A stretch of DNA of 42,073 nt from Thiotrichaceae bacterium (lineage in GTDB: Bacteria > Pseudomonadota > Gammaproteobacteria > Thiotrichales > Thiotrichaceae): positions 1 to 42,073 of the forward strand of contig JALXAX010000165.1 of assembly GCA_026991755.1 (NCBI GenBank), read 5' to 3'. Of the stretch, positions 18,368 through 27,586 are shown in pieces. The notes under the pieces were generated by a model. That model was not told the origin of the DNA. It did no database searches and worked only from the letters and a program-made list of their open reading frames with translations. Made by a program: the position numbers and the translations under genes. Numbering within the stretch: the first letter of the stretch is position 1; the number at the start of each line of letters is the position of its first letter.

Positions 18368-19423
18368 TCATACACTGAGCATTTGTTCGGTGATTTTTTC
18401 AACACTGATGAATTCAACAGAAGACTTTGCATTTGCTTTAAGGTGGTCATAAAGATCAGTATCAAAATACACCCTATCGATAGCCTTTGCTAGTGCTTTA
18501 GCATCATTAACAGGAGTTAATAAGCCATTTTCCTCATGAGTAACGATTTCTCGTGGACCTGTTGGGCAATCGGTTGAAACTACAGGTATCCCTAAGCTAA
18601 GGGACTCAATGAGTGACATAGGGAATGCTTCATGATGACTACTACTGGCAAGGAAGCGAGCTTTTGCTACATATTTAAAAGGGTTTTCATCAAAACCGAC
18701 TAATGTAATATGGCTTTCCATTTTATAGTCTCGTATAAGTCCTTCTAGCTTTTCTCGTAACTCTCCTTCCCCAAGAATGAGAAGGTGGCAAGTTTCTTTA
18801 GTTTTTGTTAGTGCAAAGGATTCAATCAGTAGTTCGAAATTCTTTTGATGCGTTAATCTACCAATAGCAATAATATACTCTTCTTTGAAGTCGATAGGGT
18901 CTTTGGCAGCTTTTTCAAGCTGAGCAAAATCTACTGGATTGTAAACACGCACTACATTTTTAAGTTTCAATTTTTTCTTAACGATAGTAGCCACGTCATC
19001 AGATACCACAATCATAGTTTTTGCACGAGGGTAAACAAGCCGAGAAAATATCCACTCGCGTGTGGTGTAGAGCATTTCAGGGTTGCAGTGCATAGATCCG
19101 ATGACATTTTTATCTGCTAAAATAGCGGGATAGTTAGCGCCCTCCATATAGGTGAAAATTTTATCGAACTTTTGTTCTTTAAAGACTTTTCGTAAAACCC
19201 AGCTTAGGCGAAAGATATTGAGAACTTTGCCTATAGCCCCGCCTTTCTTATAGAAATCAAAGTTCAAACATAGTGTCTTTCCACCTTGTGGGTAGATTCT
19301 CTCTGAATCCTCGAAAGTGATAAAAGTAACATCGTGCTCTTTAGCAAGTTCAACAGAAAGTGTTGAAGCTACGCGTTGTGCGCCCCCAAGATCCATAGCG
19401 TGTAACACCAATGCTATTTTCAT
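18368..19423 (-). CDS. GT4-family glycosyltransferase
   Basis: 351 residues. N-terminal GGAQR loop (LHAMDLGGAQRVASTLS, about 8-24) binds the acceptor side. The C-terminal nucleotide-sugar domain shows IIAIGRLTHQKNFELLIESF (about 184-203), LLILGEGELREKLE and the EX7E motif EAFPMSLIE with SLGIPVVSTDCPTGPREIV. These are features of GT-B retaining enzymes of family GT4, close to exopolysaccharide/LPS transferases related to GalNAc transferases such as PglJ/PglH. The precise sugar is unknown. It is divergent from the SGNH/O-ligase pair across a 390-base gap. Confidence 0.9.
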   Translation of the reverse strand: MKIALVLHAMDLGGAQRVASTLSVELAKEHDVTFITFEDSERIYPQGGKTLCLNFDFYKKGGAIGKVLNIFRLSWVLRKVFKEQKFDKIFTYMEGANYPAILADKNVIGSMHCNPEMLYTTREWIFSRLVYPRAKTMIVVSDDVATIVKKKLKLKNVVRVYNPVDFAQLEKAAKDPIDFKEEYIIAIGRLTHQKNFELLIESFALTKTKETCHLLILGEGELREKLEGLIRDYKMESHITLVGFDENPFKYVAKARFLASSSHHEAFPMSLIESLSLGIPVVSTDCPTGPREIVTHEENGLLTPVNDAKALAKAIDRVYFDTDLYDHLKANAKSSVEFISVEKITEQMLSV

Positions 19424-19535
19424 AATTGTCCATAGATGTAAAATTGAAGAGGCAACTTTAGCAGGAATTTTGCTTATTTCAATTTTAAGTGATAAATGTG
19501 GATATCTGAATGGGGCAGTTTTTTACTCGGCCAAA

Positions 19536-19549
19536 ATCTTGTACAAGAT
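19536..19549. promoter_or_regulatory. Perfect 14-bp palindrome between divergent genes
   Basis: ATCTTGTACAAGAT reads the same on both strands. It lies 113 bases upstream of the glycosyltransferase start on one side and 265 bases upstream of the SGNH gene on the other. It has the symmetry and length of a dimeric repressor/activator site. No matching regulator is identified. Confidence 0.35.
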
Positions 19550-19639
19550 GTGTAACTAAACTGGTATTATTGGCGCGCTTGTCGTTTCAGTTGTCCCGTT
19601 ATCTAAATAGAAGAAGAAATTAGCTAATAAAGCAATACA

Positions 19640-19759
19640 CTAGTACTCCAACAATATAGGTTTGGCGGGTACAGAGCAATCCAGGGCATTCAAGACACGC
19701 CTAACGGCTAACCGCATCATGGCTCGGTATCCATCAAACCTATGTTGTTGGAGTACTAG
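19640..19759 (-). repeat. Family 3 palindromic element, copy 1
   Basis: 120 bp with long inverted ends: CTAGTACTCCAACAATATAG on the left and, read inward from the right, CTAGTACTCCAACAACATAG; only one base differs over about 24. The left 70 bases, reverse-complemented, match the right end of the element at 28160-28428 (shared GGATTGCTCTGTA and TGTCTTGAA). No coding capacity. It fills the middle of the gap 19424-19813. Confidence 0.75.
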
Positions 19760-19813
19760 GGCGCTGTTAAATATTAGTAGTGTAGTCATTCATTAGTTTT
19801 AATTGGAATAAAT

Positions 19814-20836
19814 ATGTCAAAAGTTACACTTTCTGGAGAGAAATCTTTTATTAGGTCGTTATTGAGTAACCTTTTTGCTCTTGCAATGGGACTCATTGTA
19901 GCACTTGTCATTGGTGAGATTATTACTCGCATATTTATGCCTATTTTCCCTGGCACTTTTAAATTAGATAAAGAAGGGGAGCGCCTTGAAATTAGTGATG
20001 TTGAACCAGGGGCTGTTTATCGTCAATTCTCAGAGGAGTTTGATGCTATAACGACAATCACTAAAGATGGATACAGAGCACCTGAAGCTAAAGGTAACCC
20101 AGATATTGTTTTTATTGGTGATTCATTCACCTATGGCCAAGGCTTAAAAGATGAAGATACCTTTGTAATGCAATATTGCAGTAAGGTAAATTTATCTTGT
20201 ATGAACCTTGGAGTTCCAGGGTTAGGTACAATAGAAGAGGTCGAAAGACTTGAAAAGTATTTGAAAGAATCCAACGTGCGCCCAAAGAAAGTTTATCTTG
20301 TAATGCTCGCAATGACGGGCTTTTTGAGTGCTGGTAATGATTTGAGTGATAACCTATTGTCTGCCAAGAGACGTCAAGATGTCCTAGATAACAAAAGAGA
20401 AAAGATACAACCTCAAGGTGGTATCAGAGATATTGCGAATAGTGCTTTTAAGTATTCTAACTTAGCACGAGTGGTTAAATTTAATTTCTTCCCTGTTATA
20501 AAAAAGTTGATTGTTGTTGAGCCAGAAGAAGATCAGTTGGAGAAAGCACTAAAGCTAACGAAAGAACAGCTGATAAAACTTGATGAACTTAGTAAACAGT
20601 ATCAATTTGAGTATCAAACTATCTTGATTCATCCCGTACAAGACATATCAAGAGGGACATATCGCGATACATTCAAGCAGATTCAGTCTATTTCCCCTGC
20701 TCCTATCGTGTCGAGTGCAGAATGGCTAGAGAAAAACCCAGAGCAGTATTATTTCGCGATGGATGGACATTTTAATAAAGCGGGCAGTGATAAGATGGTT
20801 GAGTTGTTACTTTCATTAGATGAAGTACATCGTTAA
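19814..20836 (+). CDS. Membrane-anchored SGNH-hydrolase-like protein
   Basis: 340 residues. One N-terminal membrane helix (about 17-40, ALAMGLIVALVIGEIITRIF) and an exported body. Block I GDSFTYGQGL (102-111) carries the candidate nucleophile Ser104. Near the end MDGHFNKAG supplies the Asp317-x-His319 pair of SGNH enzymes. Such proteins often deacetylate or O-acylate surface glycans (compare AlgX/AlgJ-like proteins). It is 45 bases before an O-antigen ligase/polymerase gene in the same direction, so a role in modifying the exported polysaccharide is a reasonable inference. Confidence 0.8.
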   Translation: MSKVTLSGEKSFIRSLLSNLFALAMGLIVALVIGEIITRIFMPIFPGTFKLDKEGERLEISDVEPGAVYRQFSEEFDAITTITKDGYRAPEAKGNPDIVFIGDSFTYGQGLKDEDTFVMQYCSKVNLSCMNLGVPGLGTIEEVERLEKYLKESNVRPKKVYLVMLAMTGFLSAGNDLSDNLLSAKRRQDVLDNKREKIQPQGGIRDIANSAFKYSNLARVVKFNFFPVIKKLIVVEPEEDQLEKALKLTKEQLIKLDELSKQYQFEYQTILIHPVQDISRGTYRDTFKQIQSISPAPIVSSAEWLEKNPEQYYFAMDGHFNKAGSDKMVELLLSLDEVHR

Positions 20837-20881
20837 TATTATTATTGATATATAAAATATAAAAAGGGGCGCTGAAACCAC

Positions 20882-22096
20882 ATGCTAGATAATATTAAAG
20901 CTTTTTTCGTTTTTGTTCTTGTTTTTGCATTTGCGAGTAATGGCTATGAAGCAATTGAGTCACAGCTTTATTCTGAAGTTAAAGAAGCATACTGGTATAT
21001 TATGCTACTTGGTATTTCAGGGGTTTTCTTGCTATTGACCCCAATCGAAGCGATTAGTAATTTACCAAAACCAATTTTCATTTGGCTACTTCTCTTTTTA
21101 CTAACTATTGTATTTTCTTATGCACTTTCTAGCCAAAGTGAAGTAGCTCAGAACATTGCCGTGTTGTTAGTTAAATCCTTAAGTGTCTTCGTTAGTATAT
21201 TTATACTAGTTACCAATCAAAAATTACTGAAAGTAGGCTTTGCAGCGATCGTTTTAGTGCTATTTGTTTCCGTTGCAAGTAACGTGATTGAGTTTTTTGA
21301 TGAGTCAATAAAGTGGTCGTACATTCCAGGTCGTTCAGCAGGTTGGTATTACGATGCTAACCTGTCGGCAAGAAATATTGTCATGAGTCTATTGTTTGCT
21401 TCATTAGTACTCCCTAAAAAGTTACTGTGGCCCGTTATTATTATTGCAACTGTTGGCGTCATCCTTACATTCAGTCGTGGTGGCTGGCTGATGCTGTTTA
21501 TGGTTATCGCAGGGATCAGTATGTTGCGTGCGGCAAAGCCTGGGCAAAAATTCAGCTTATTGGATATTAAGCCATCTAGTTTTCTTGCAATGGTTTTCGG
21601 TGGTGTTATGGCATCATTGTTACTTGCTTTGTTTATTTCAGGAGAAGCCTATCAACTCGTTAAAGATACCCCTTTTGAAGAGTACCTACGTGAAGATACT
21701 ATAGGTCGATTGAGTGGTGATTTTAAAGATGAATCATCAAATCATCGTGGTGAAGTGTTAATGGCGGCACTTGAAATGGGGATGGAAAGTCCACTTACTG
21801 GTTCGGGGCTGGCGCGGACACACGAATGGCAGTATGACGTAGCTGCTCACAATGATTTTGCGACGCTTTTTGCTGAGCGAGGGGTTGTAGGTTTGGCTGC
21901 CTATCTTTATCTGTTGTGGATTATTTGGTTTGCAGGAGGGGGTTATGCTCGGCTGTTTGTAATGGTTCTGGCCTTTTCCAGTATTACATCTCATACAACC
22001 TTTGAGCAACCGGCGACTTATATATTTATAGCATTTGCTTTGTTATATAAGGAGAAGTCAGAGCAAGACCAAGGACAACCGCCAGTGCCAACCTAA
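20882..22096 (+). CDS. O-antigen ligase / Wzy-type polymerase membrane protein
   Basis: 404 residues, about ten membrane helices. The large periplasmic loop has RSAGWYYDANLSARN before a helix, then LTFSRGGWLMLF and, later, SSNHRGEVLMAALEMG, GSGLARTHEW and AAHNDFATLFAERGVVGL. The Arg/His-containing motifs are typical of the O-antigen ligase superfamily (WaaL/Wzy). It would join or polymerise undecaprenyl-linked glycans at the periplasmic face. Ligase and polymerase cannot be separated by sequence alone. It follows the SGNH protein after 45 bases and converges on srkA with only 29 bases and no clear terminator between. Confidence 0.85.
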   Translation: MLDNIKAFFVFVLVFAFASNGYEAIESQLYSEVKEAYWYIMLLGISGVFLLLTPIEAISNLPKPIFIWLLLFLLTIVFSYALSSQSEVAQNIAVLLVKSLSVFVSIFILVTNQKLLKVGFAAIVLVLFVSVASNVIEFFDESIKWSYIPGRSAGWYYDANLSARNIVMSLLFASLVLPKKLLWPVIIIATVGVILTFSRGGWLMLFMVIAGISMLRAAKPGQKFSLLDIKPSSFLAMVFGGVMASLLLALFISGEAYQLVKDTPFEEYLREDTIGRLSGDFKDESSNHRGEVLMAALEMGMESPLTGSGLARTHEWQYDVAAHNDFATLFAERGVVGLAAYLYLLWIIWFAGGGYARLFVMVLAFSSITSHTTFEQPATYIFIAFALLYKEKSEQDQGQPPVPT

Positions 22097-22125
22097 CTTG
22101 TTGGAGTTACAGTTATAGCCCAATG

Positions 22126-23118
22126 TTACCAAATCAAAGCAGGCTCATTCATAGCCGAAGCCTGCTCTCGCAAAGTCAATACATGATCTTCCCAGTAATT
22201 AATAGTATTAAACCAAGGGAAGGCATGAGGGAAGGCAGGGTCTTCCCAGCGCATAGCTAGCCAATAGGCATAGTGGATCATTCTTAACGTACGTAGTGCT
22301 TCTAATAAGTGCAACTCGCGTGGATCAAACTCGTAGAATTGCTCGTAGCCTACTAATAAATCACCTAGACGGGCTTGCATATATTGCCTATCGCCCGATA
22401 GAAACATCCATAAATCCTGAATAGCTGGGCCAGTTCTTGCATCATCGAAATCTACAATGTGTGGGATTTCATCTCTATAGAGAATATTGCTGGGGTGGCA
22501 GTCGCCGTGTAAGCGAATAGTAGTGAAATTACCTGTTGTTTCAAAGGCATTGTTGATTTGTTTGAGTAAATCACGGGTGAGTGTTTCGTATGATTCTTTT
22601 AGGTAATCAGGGATGAAATTGTTTTCGAGCAAATATGCTCTAGGTTTAACCCCAAAGCTTTCTATATCAAGGCTGGGGCGATGCTGAAAATCTTCTGTCG
22701 CACCTAATGCATGGATTCTTCCTATAAAACGCCCTAACTGTTCTAGCTGATCTGCATTATCTAGCTCTAAAGGACGACCGCCACGATTGGGGTATAAAGA
22801 AAAGCGGAAGTTACCTTGTTTGTGCAGTGTTTTCCCCTCCGCATTAACTACAGGAGGAATAACGGGGATTTCTTGCTCGGCTAAATCCAATGTGTATTGA
22901 TGTTCTTCGAGAATAGCTTCGTCTGTCCAGCGTTGTGGACGATAGAATTTCGCGACTAATGCATCACCGTCTTCTACGCCAATTTGATAGACGCGGTTTT
23001 CATAACTGTTTAAAGCTAAAAAACGACCATCACAGCGTATACCTTCGGCTTCGATAGCGTCTAGCATGGTATCGGGGGTTAAGCCTGTAAAGGAGGCTAC
23101 TTCGGAATCGTTAGTCAT
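22126..23118 (-). CDS. srkA: SrkA/YihE-like stress response protein kinase
   Basis: 330 residues, close to E. coli SrkA (328). It belongs to the APH/choline-kinase fold: FLALNSYENRVYQIGVEDG forms the nucleotide-loop region, VAKFYRP holds the Lys, and the catalytic loop is IRLHGDCHPSNILY with the metal-binding HIVDFDDA (about 204-227). SrkA phosphorylates Ser/Thr and protects cells from stress-induced death in E. coli. It starts 9 bases after the amidotransferase gene, so the two form an operon. Partnership with osmolyte synthesis is my inference from that. Confidence 0.92.
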   Translation of the reverse strand: MTNDSEVASFTGLTPDTMLDAIEAEGIRCDGRFLALNSYENRVYQIGVEDGDALVAKFYRPQRWTDEAILEEHQYTLDLAEQEIPVIPPVVNAEGKTLHKQGNFRFSLYPNRGGRPLELDNADQLEQLGRFIGRIHALGATEDFQHRPSLDIESFGVKPRAYLLENNFIPDYLKESYETLTRDLLKQINNAFETTGNFTTIRLHGDCHPSNILYRDEIPHIVDFDDARTGPAIQDLWMFLSGDRQYMQARLGDLLVGYEQFYEFDPRELHLLEALRTLRMIHYAYWLAMRWEDPAFPHAFPWFNTINYWEDHVLTLREQASAMNEPALIW

Positions 23119-23127
23119 CGCGTGAGT

Positions 23128-24909
23128 TTATAGTCCGTTAGTTTGTAGCCAGAATTCTAATAAAGCCATGTGCCATAGCTTGCTGCCTTTGATTCTTGTT
23201 AGATAGTCTTCAGGCTTTTTTAGCAACTTATCGACATAACTGCGCTGATAAATCCCGCGTTCTTTACAGGCTTGTGAGTTAAGAATATCTTGCATAAAGT
23301 CTAAAAACTCACCGCGTACAAATTTTAATGCGGGTACAGGAAAATAGCCTTTGGGGCGATCTATCACGCTATCAGGCACGATGCCACGGGATATTTTTTT
23401 GAGTACATATTTGCCGTTATCTCGTAGCTTCATATGTGCAGGCATGGCGGCGGTTAGCTCAACTAACTCGTGATCGAGAAAGGGTACGCGAGCTTCTAAC
23501 CCCCAAGCCATTGTCATGTTGTCGACTCGCTTCACAGGGTCATCGACGATTAAGGTAGTGGTGTCGGCACGCAAAACAGCATCAATATAGTCATCTGCAT
23601 GAGGGGTTTCTAATAAGGCTTTCATTTGCTCGGCGGTAAAGTCCCGATCTATAAAATCAGGCGTAAGCATTTGTACCATCTCATCATGGTCACGATCAAA
23701 GTAATGTGCGCGGAAGCTTTCTAACGCATCGCCACTTTTCTCATAAGTATCTTTCATTTGTGGATACCAAAAGTAGCCACCGAAGACTTCATCAGCACCT
23801 TGTCCTGATTGCACCACTTTTACTTCTTTTGCGACTTGTTCAGAGAGTAAATAGAAACCAATAGCGTCCTGCCCAAACATAGGCTCTGCCATATTGGCAA
23901 CGGCTTCAGGCAGACGTTTCAATGTCATCTCATTGGGAATGTGTACTTTATGATGTGTGGTGTTAAAGCGCTCGACAACGGCATCAGAAAATTCATATTC
24001 ACTGCCTTTTTCTTCGGGCTGATCATCAAAGCCAATAGTAAAAGTGCGAATATCATCTATGCCGATTTCATCCAGCAAACCGACGAGTAAACTAGAATCT
24101 AATCCGCCAGATAACAAGACACCCACGGGTACATCTGCAATTCTATTACGACGGCTAACCGCTAGCTTTAAAGCTTCATGAATGGCATCTGTCCATTCTT
24201 CGTCGGTGCGTGATTCACTGGGGCGTTTAGCTTCTAACGTCCAGTAACGGTTAAGTGTTTGTTCGCCGTTTTCTTTGATGAGTAATGTATGAGCGGGTTC
24301 TAGCTTTTTTACACCCTTCAGTACGGTACGGGGGGCAGGTACAACAGCATGTAATGAAAAGATATTGTGTAAAGCGGCAGCATCAATACGGGTGTCAATA
24401 TGGCTAGTGGCTAACAGCGACTGCATATTCGAGGCAAAACGAAAGCCATCATCGGTAAAGGCATAATAAAGCGGCTTGATACCCATGCGGTCACGGGCGA
24501 GGAATAAAGTCTTCTCACGCATATCCCAAATAGCGATAGCGAACATGCCAAGGAAGTGTTTGACACAATCTGACCCCCATTCGGCATAGGCTTTCAGGAT
24601 AACCTCGGTGTCGCCTTCAGAGGTAAAAATATGCCCTTTGGCTTTTAGTTGTTCGCGTAATTCGGGGTGGTTGTAAATAGTGCCGTTAAAGACGAGTGCA
24701 AGGCTACTATGACCATCAACCATAGGCTGGTTGGACTTCTCGGATAAATCTATAATGGATAAACGTCGATGACCAAATGCCAAAGCACCATCAGAATACG
24801 TGCCAGCATGGTCGGGGCCACGCTTCTCTAACTTCTCCATCATGCTTTGGATATGGGTTAAGGTTGGTAAAGACCCGTCTAGCTTGAACTCGCCACAAAT
24901 TCCGCACAT
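23128..24909 (-). CDS. Asparagine synthase-like amidotransferase, probably for N-acetylglutaminylglutamine amide
   Basis: 593 residues starting MCGICGEFKLDG; the N-terminal Cys2 must be exposed as the glutaminase nucleophile, so the ATG 15 bases further upstream is rejected. The class II glutaminase domain (about 1-190) has RGPDHAG, GHRRLSIIDLS and FNGTIYN. The synthetase domain has the PPi loop LLSGGLDSSLL. The segment HAVVPAPRTVLKGVKKLEPA and overall length match the group that makes N-acetylglutaminylglutamine amide, an osmolyte, rather than plain AsnB; that assignment is from memory. The usual partner gene (GNAT/ATP-grasp NAGGN synthetase) is not nearby. srkA follows 9 bases on. Confidence 0.85.
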   Translation of the reverse strand: MCGICGEFKLDGSLPTLTHIQSMMEKLEKRGPDHAGTYSDGALAFGHRRLSIIDLSEKSNQPMVDGHSSLALVFNGTIYNHPELREQLKAKGHIFTSEGDTEVILKAYAEWGSDCVKHFLGMFAIAIWDMREKTLFLARDRMGIKPLYYAFTDDGFRFASNMQSLLATSHIDTRIDAAALHNIFSLHAVVPAPRTVLKGVKKLEPAHTLLIKENGEQTLNRYWTLEAKRPSESRTDEEWTDAIHEALKLAVSRRNRIADVPVGVLLSGGLDSSLLVGLLDEIGIDDIRTFTIGFDDQPEEKGSEYEFSDAVVERFNTTHHKVHIPNEMTLKRLPEAVANMAEPMFGQDAIGFYLLSEQVAKEVKVVQSGQGADEVFGGYFWYPQMKDTYEKSGDALESFRAHYFDRDHDEMVQMLTPDFIDRDFTAEQMKALLETPHADDYIDAVLRADTTTLIVDDPVKRVDNMTMAWGLEARVPFLDHELVELTAAMPAHMKLRDNGKYVLKKISRGIVPDSVIDRPKGYFPVPALKFVRGEFLDFMQDILNSQACKERGIYQRSYVDKLLKKPEDYLTRIKGSKLWHMALLEFWLQTNGL

Positions 24910-24957
24910 ATAAATTTTCCACACTCAAAAATAGTGACACCATGTTAAGATGTTTAC

Positions 24958-26322
24958 ATGCCTGAAACAATCGAAACACTAAAAACTCCTCCACATTCCA
25001 TTGAAGCCGAGCAATCGGTTTTGGGTGGTTTATTGCTCGATAACGAAGCGTGGGATCAAGTCGCAGACCGTGTCTGTGAGACTGATTTTTATCGCCACGA
25101 TCATCGGCTTATTTTTCGCTCTATCGTGCATTTAGCTGAAGATCAGCAGCCATATGATGTGGTTACACTATCGGATTGGCTCAAAACCCGTGGTGATTTG
25201 GAAGATGCGGGCGGCTTGGCTTATTTAGGCACCTTGGCAAAAGATACCCCTAGTGCAGCGAACATTAAAGCGTATGCAAAAATTGTGCGCGAAAAATCTA
25301 TTTTGCGTCAATTGATTAGCGTAGGGACAGACATCACTGATATGGCGTTTAATCCAGGCGATCAAGATAGTCGTGAGATTTTGGATGTTGCTGAAAGCAA
25401 AGTTTTTGAAATCGCTGAACAAGGGATGCGTCAAGAACAAGGCTTTCGACCTGTTAGAAGTATTATGAAAAACACCCTCGCACAAATCGAGGAACTCGGC
25501 AAATTAGGCGAAGGCATCACAGGTGTATCAACAGGCTATGATGAGCTGGATGAAATGACCAATGGCCTACAAAAAGGTGATTTGGTGATTGTTGCAGGTC
25601 GACCATCAATGGGTAAAACAACCTTGGCAATGAATATTGCAGAGTTTGCCGCAGTCAACCAGAAAGTCCCTACCGCCGTATTTTCACTGGAAATGCCTGG
25701 CGAACAGCTGACTATGCGTCTGCTTTCATCACTAGGTCGGGTGGATCAGACTCGGTTGCGTAATGGTCGCTTATTAGAAGAAGATTGGCCGCGCATAGCC
25801 ACTGCCGTTAAATTGTTCTCAGATGTGCCGTTATATATTGATGATAGTGCCGGTCTTAGCCCTAACGAAGTGCGAGCTAGAGCGCGTCGTCTAGTACGAG
25901 AACATGGCAGTCTTGGTTTGATCGTGTTGGACTATTTGCAGTTAATGCAGGGTAATGCTGGTCAAAGTGAAAACAGAACAAACGAAGTCTCGTCTATTTC
26001 ACGATCACTTAAAGCGCTAGCAAAAGAGCTGGATGTGCCCATTGTGGTGCTATCACAGCTTAACCGTAGTTTAGAGCAACGGCCTAATAAACGCCCGATC
26101 ATGTCGGATTTGCGTGAATCGGGAGCGATTGAGCAGGATGCAGATTTAATCATGTTTATTTATCGTGATGAGGTTTATAACCCAGAATCGGAAAATAAAG
26201 GCATGGCAGAAGTCATTATTGCCAAGCAACGTAATGGTCCCATTGGTAATGTGCGGTTAACGTTCTTGGGTAAATACACACGCTTTGAGAATTTTGCACC
26301 GAATGTTTATGCACCTGAATAG
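24958..26322 (+). CDS. dnaB: Replicative DNA helicase DnaB
   Basis: 454 residues. The N-terminal primase-binding domain (about 8-110; PHSIEAEQSVLGGLL) is followed by a linker and the RecA-like helicase domain from about 180: Walker A GRPSMGKTTLAMNIAE (about 217-232), Walker B LIVLDYLQLMQG, the LSQLNRSLEQRP sensor and SDLRESGAIEQDADLIMFI (about 380-398). No intein is visible. It unwinds DNA at the fork as a hexamer. It diverges from the amidotransferase across 48 bases and precedes alr, as in most gammaproteobacteria. Confidence 0.97.
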   Translation: MPETIETLKTPPHSIEAEQSVLGGLLLDNEAWDQVADRVCETDFYRHDHRLIFRSIVHLAEDQQPYDVVTLSDWLKTRGDLEDAGGLAYLGTLAKDTPSAANIKAYAKIVREKSILRQLISVGTDITDMAFNPGDQDSREILDVAESKVFEIAEQGMRQEQGFRPVRSIMKNTLAQIEELGKLGEGITGVSTGYDELDEMTNGLQKGDLVIVAGRPSMGKTTLAMNIAEFAAVNQKVPTAVFSLEMPGEQLTMRLLSSLGRVDQTRLRNGRLLEEDWPRIATAVKLFSDVPLYIDDSAGLSPNEVRARARRLVREHGSLGLIVLDYLQLMQGNAGQSENRTNEVSSISRSLKALAKELDVPIVVLSQLNRSLEQRPNKRPIMSDLRESGAIEQDADLIMFIYRDEVYNPESENKGMAEVIIAKQRNGPIGNVRLTFLGKYTRFENFAPNVYAPE

Positions 26323-26354
26323 TCTCGTCTGCTGTCGTGGTAAGGCGCGCTAAC

Positions 26355-27434
26355 GTGTCGCGACCTGCTCGTATTACTATCCACACAGAGGCTTTACGAC
26401 ATAACCTGTTAGTCGCCAAGCAAGCTGCACCACATAGCAACATTATGCCCGCAGTTAAGGCTAATGCTTATGGTCATGGCATGGTTCGAGTGGCTACCAC
26501 GTTGGCAGATTTAGCGGATGGCTTTATCGTCGCTTGCATGTCGGAAGCCCTACAACTTCGTGAGGAGAAAATAACCAATACATTGTTGGTCATACAAGGG
26601 CCTCTTTCGCTTGATGACCTTAAAGTAGCGGTGGAAAAAGATATACGTCTAGTTATCCATGATGAGAGTCAGCTTGCTTTGTTAGCTGACTTTATTTCAT
26701 CAAAGCCTGTCAAAATCGCTTTAAAATTAGATACGGGAATGCATCGTCTAGGCATTGAATCGGTAAAAACCAAACAGCATTATTCAACCCTGAAAGCCTT
26801 ATCCGTTGTACACCCTGATATTTGGCTAATGACGCACTTAGCTTGCGCTGATGATATTAATAATGACTATACACAACAGCAAATCAGTAGCTTCAATGAG
26901 CAGGCTCAATCACTAACTTGTACTCAAACTATTGCTAATTCAGCGGGCATTTTAGCGTGGCCTGACTCCCACAAAGATTGGGTGCGACCAGGTATTATGA
27001 TTTATGGCTCTTCGCCTATTAATGACAAATCGCGGGAAGATTTCGGTCTTCGTGCCAGCATGACATTCAGTGCACCTTTAATTGCGATTCACGCACTTAA
27101 AAAAGGCGATGCAATTGGTTACGGTTCTACCTATCTTTGCCCAGCAGATATGAAAGTCGGTGTAGTAGCTTGCGGTTATGCTGATGGCTACCCACGACAC
27201 GCACCTAGTGGTACTCCTGTGTTTATCAACGGGAAAACTACTCAGATTCTAGGGCGAGTTTCGATGGATTTGATCGTAGTCGACCTAAGCCATGATCAAC
27301 TCAATGAAGCAAAAATAGGTCAGCTAGCCGAGTTATGGGGCAACCATATAGACGTCGACGCTATCGCCCAATCTGCCGAAACGATCAGCTATGAACTTCT
27401 CTGTCATGCAGGTGCTAGCTGTAAAAATCTTTGA
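26355..27434 (+). CDS. alr: Alanine racemase
   Basis: 359 residues from a GTG at 26355 (reads MSRPARITIHTEALRHN), the same length as E. coli Alr. TAAGG stands 9 bases before this GTG, while the earlier GTG at 26337 has no ribosome site. The PLP lysine is Lys35 in AVKANAYGHG. The C-terminal domain shows AIGYGSTY with the catalytic Tyr and MKVGVVACGYADGYPRH. It supplies D-alanine for peptidoglycan. It lies 32 bases after dnaB, so the two are probably one transcript. Confidence 0.94.
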   Translation: MSRPARITIHTEALRHNLLVAKQAAPHSNIMPAVKANAYGHGMVRVATTLADLADGFIVACMSEALQLREEKITNTLLVIQGPLSLDDLKVAVEKDIRLVIHDESQLALLADFISSKPVKIALKLDTGMHRLGIESVKTKQHYSTLKALSVVHPDIWLMTHLACADDINNDYTQQQISSFNEQAQSLTCTQTIANSAGILAWPDSHKDWVRPGIMIYGSSPINDKSREDFGLRASMTFSAPLIAIHALKKGDAIGYGSTYLCPADMKVGVVACGYADGYPRHAPSGTPVFINGKTTQILGRVSMDLIVVDLSHDQLNEAKIGQLAELWGNHIDVDAIAQSAETISYELLCHAGASCKNL

Positions 27435-27586
27435 ACCTTCTGAAAACACCTCTGTCATAGCCTTTTAAGAACACACTTATTTTAAGTGTTAAAGAAGCTT
27501 ACTTAATCAGAAATTCCTTAAGTATTCTTTAATTCTTAATTGATTACATACATAACAAAAAATATATCTATATTCGGAGACAACAC

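Noticed and set aside
24910-24924. Five-residue extension of the amidotransferase
   Set aside because: Class II glutaminases need Cys2 at the N terminus, so the start must be at 24909.
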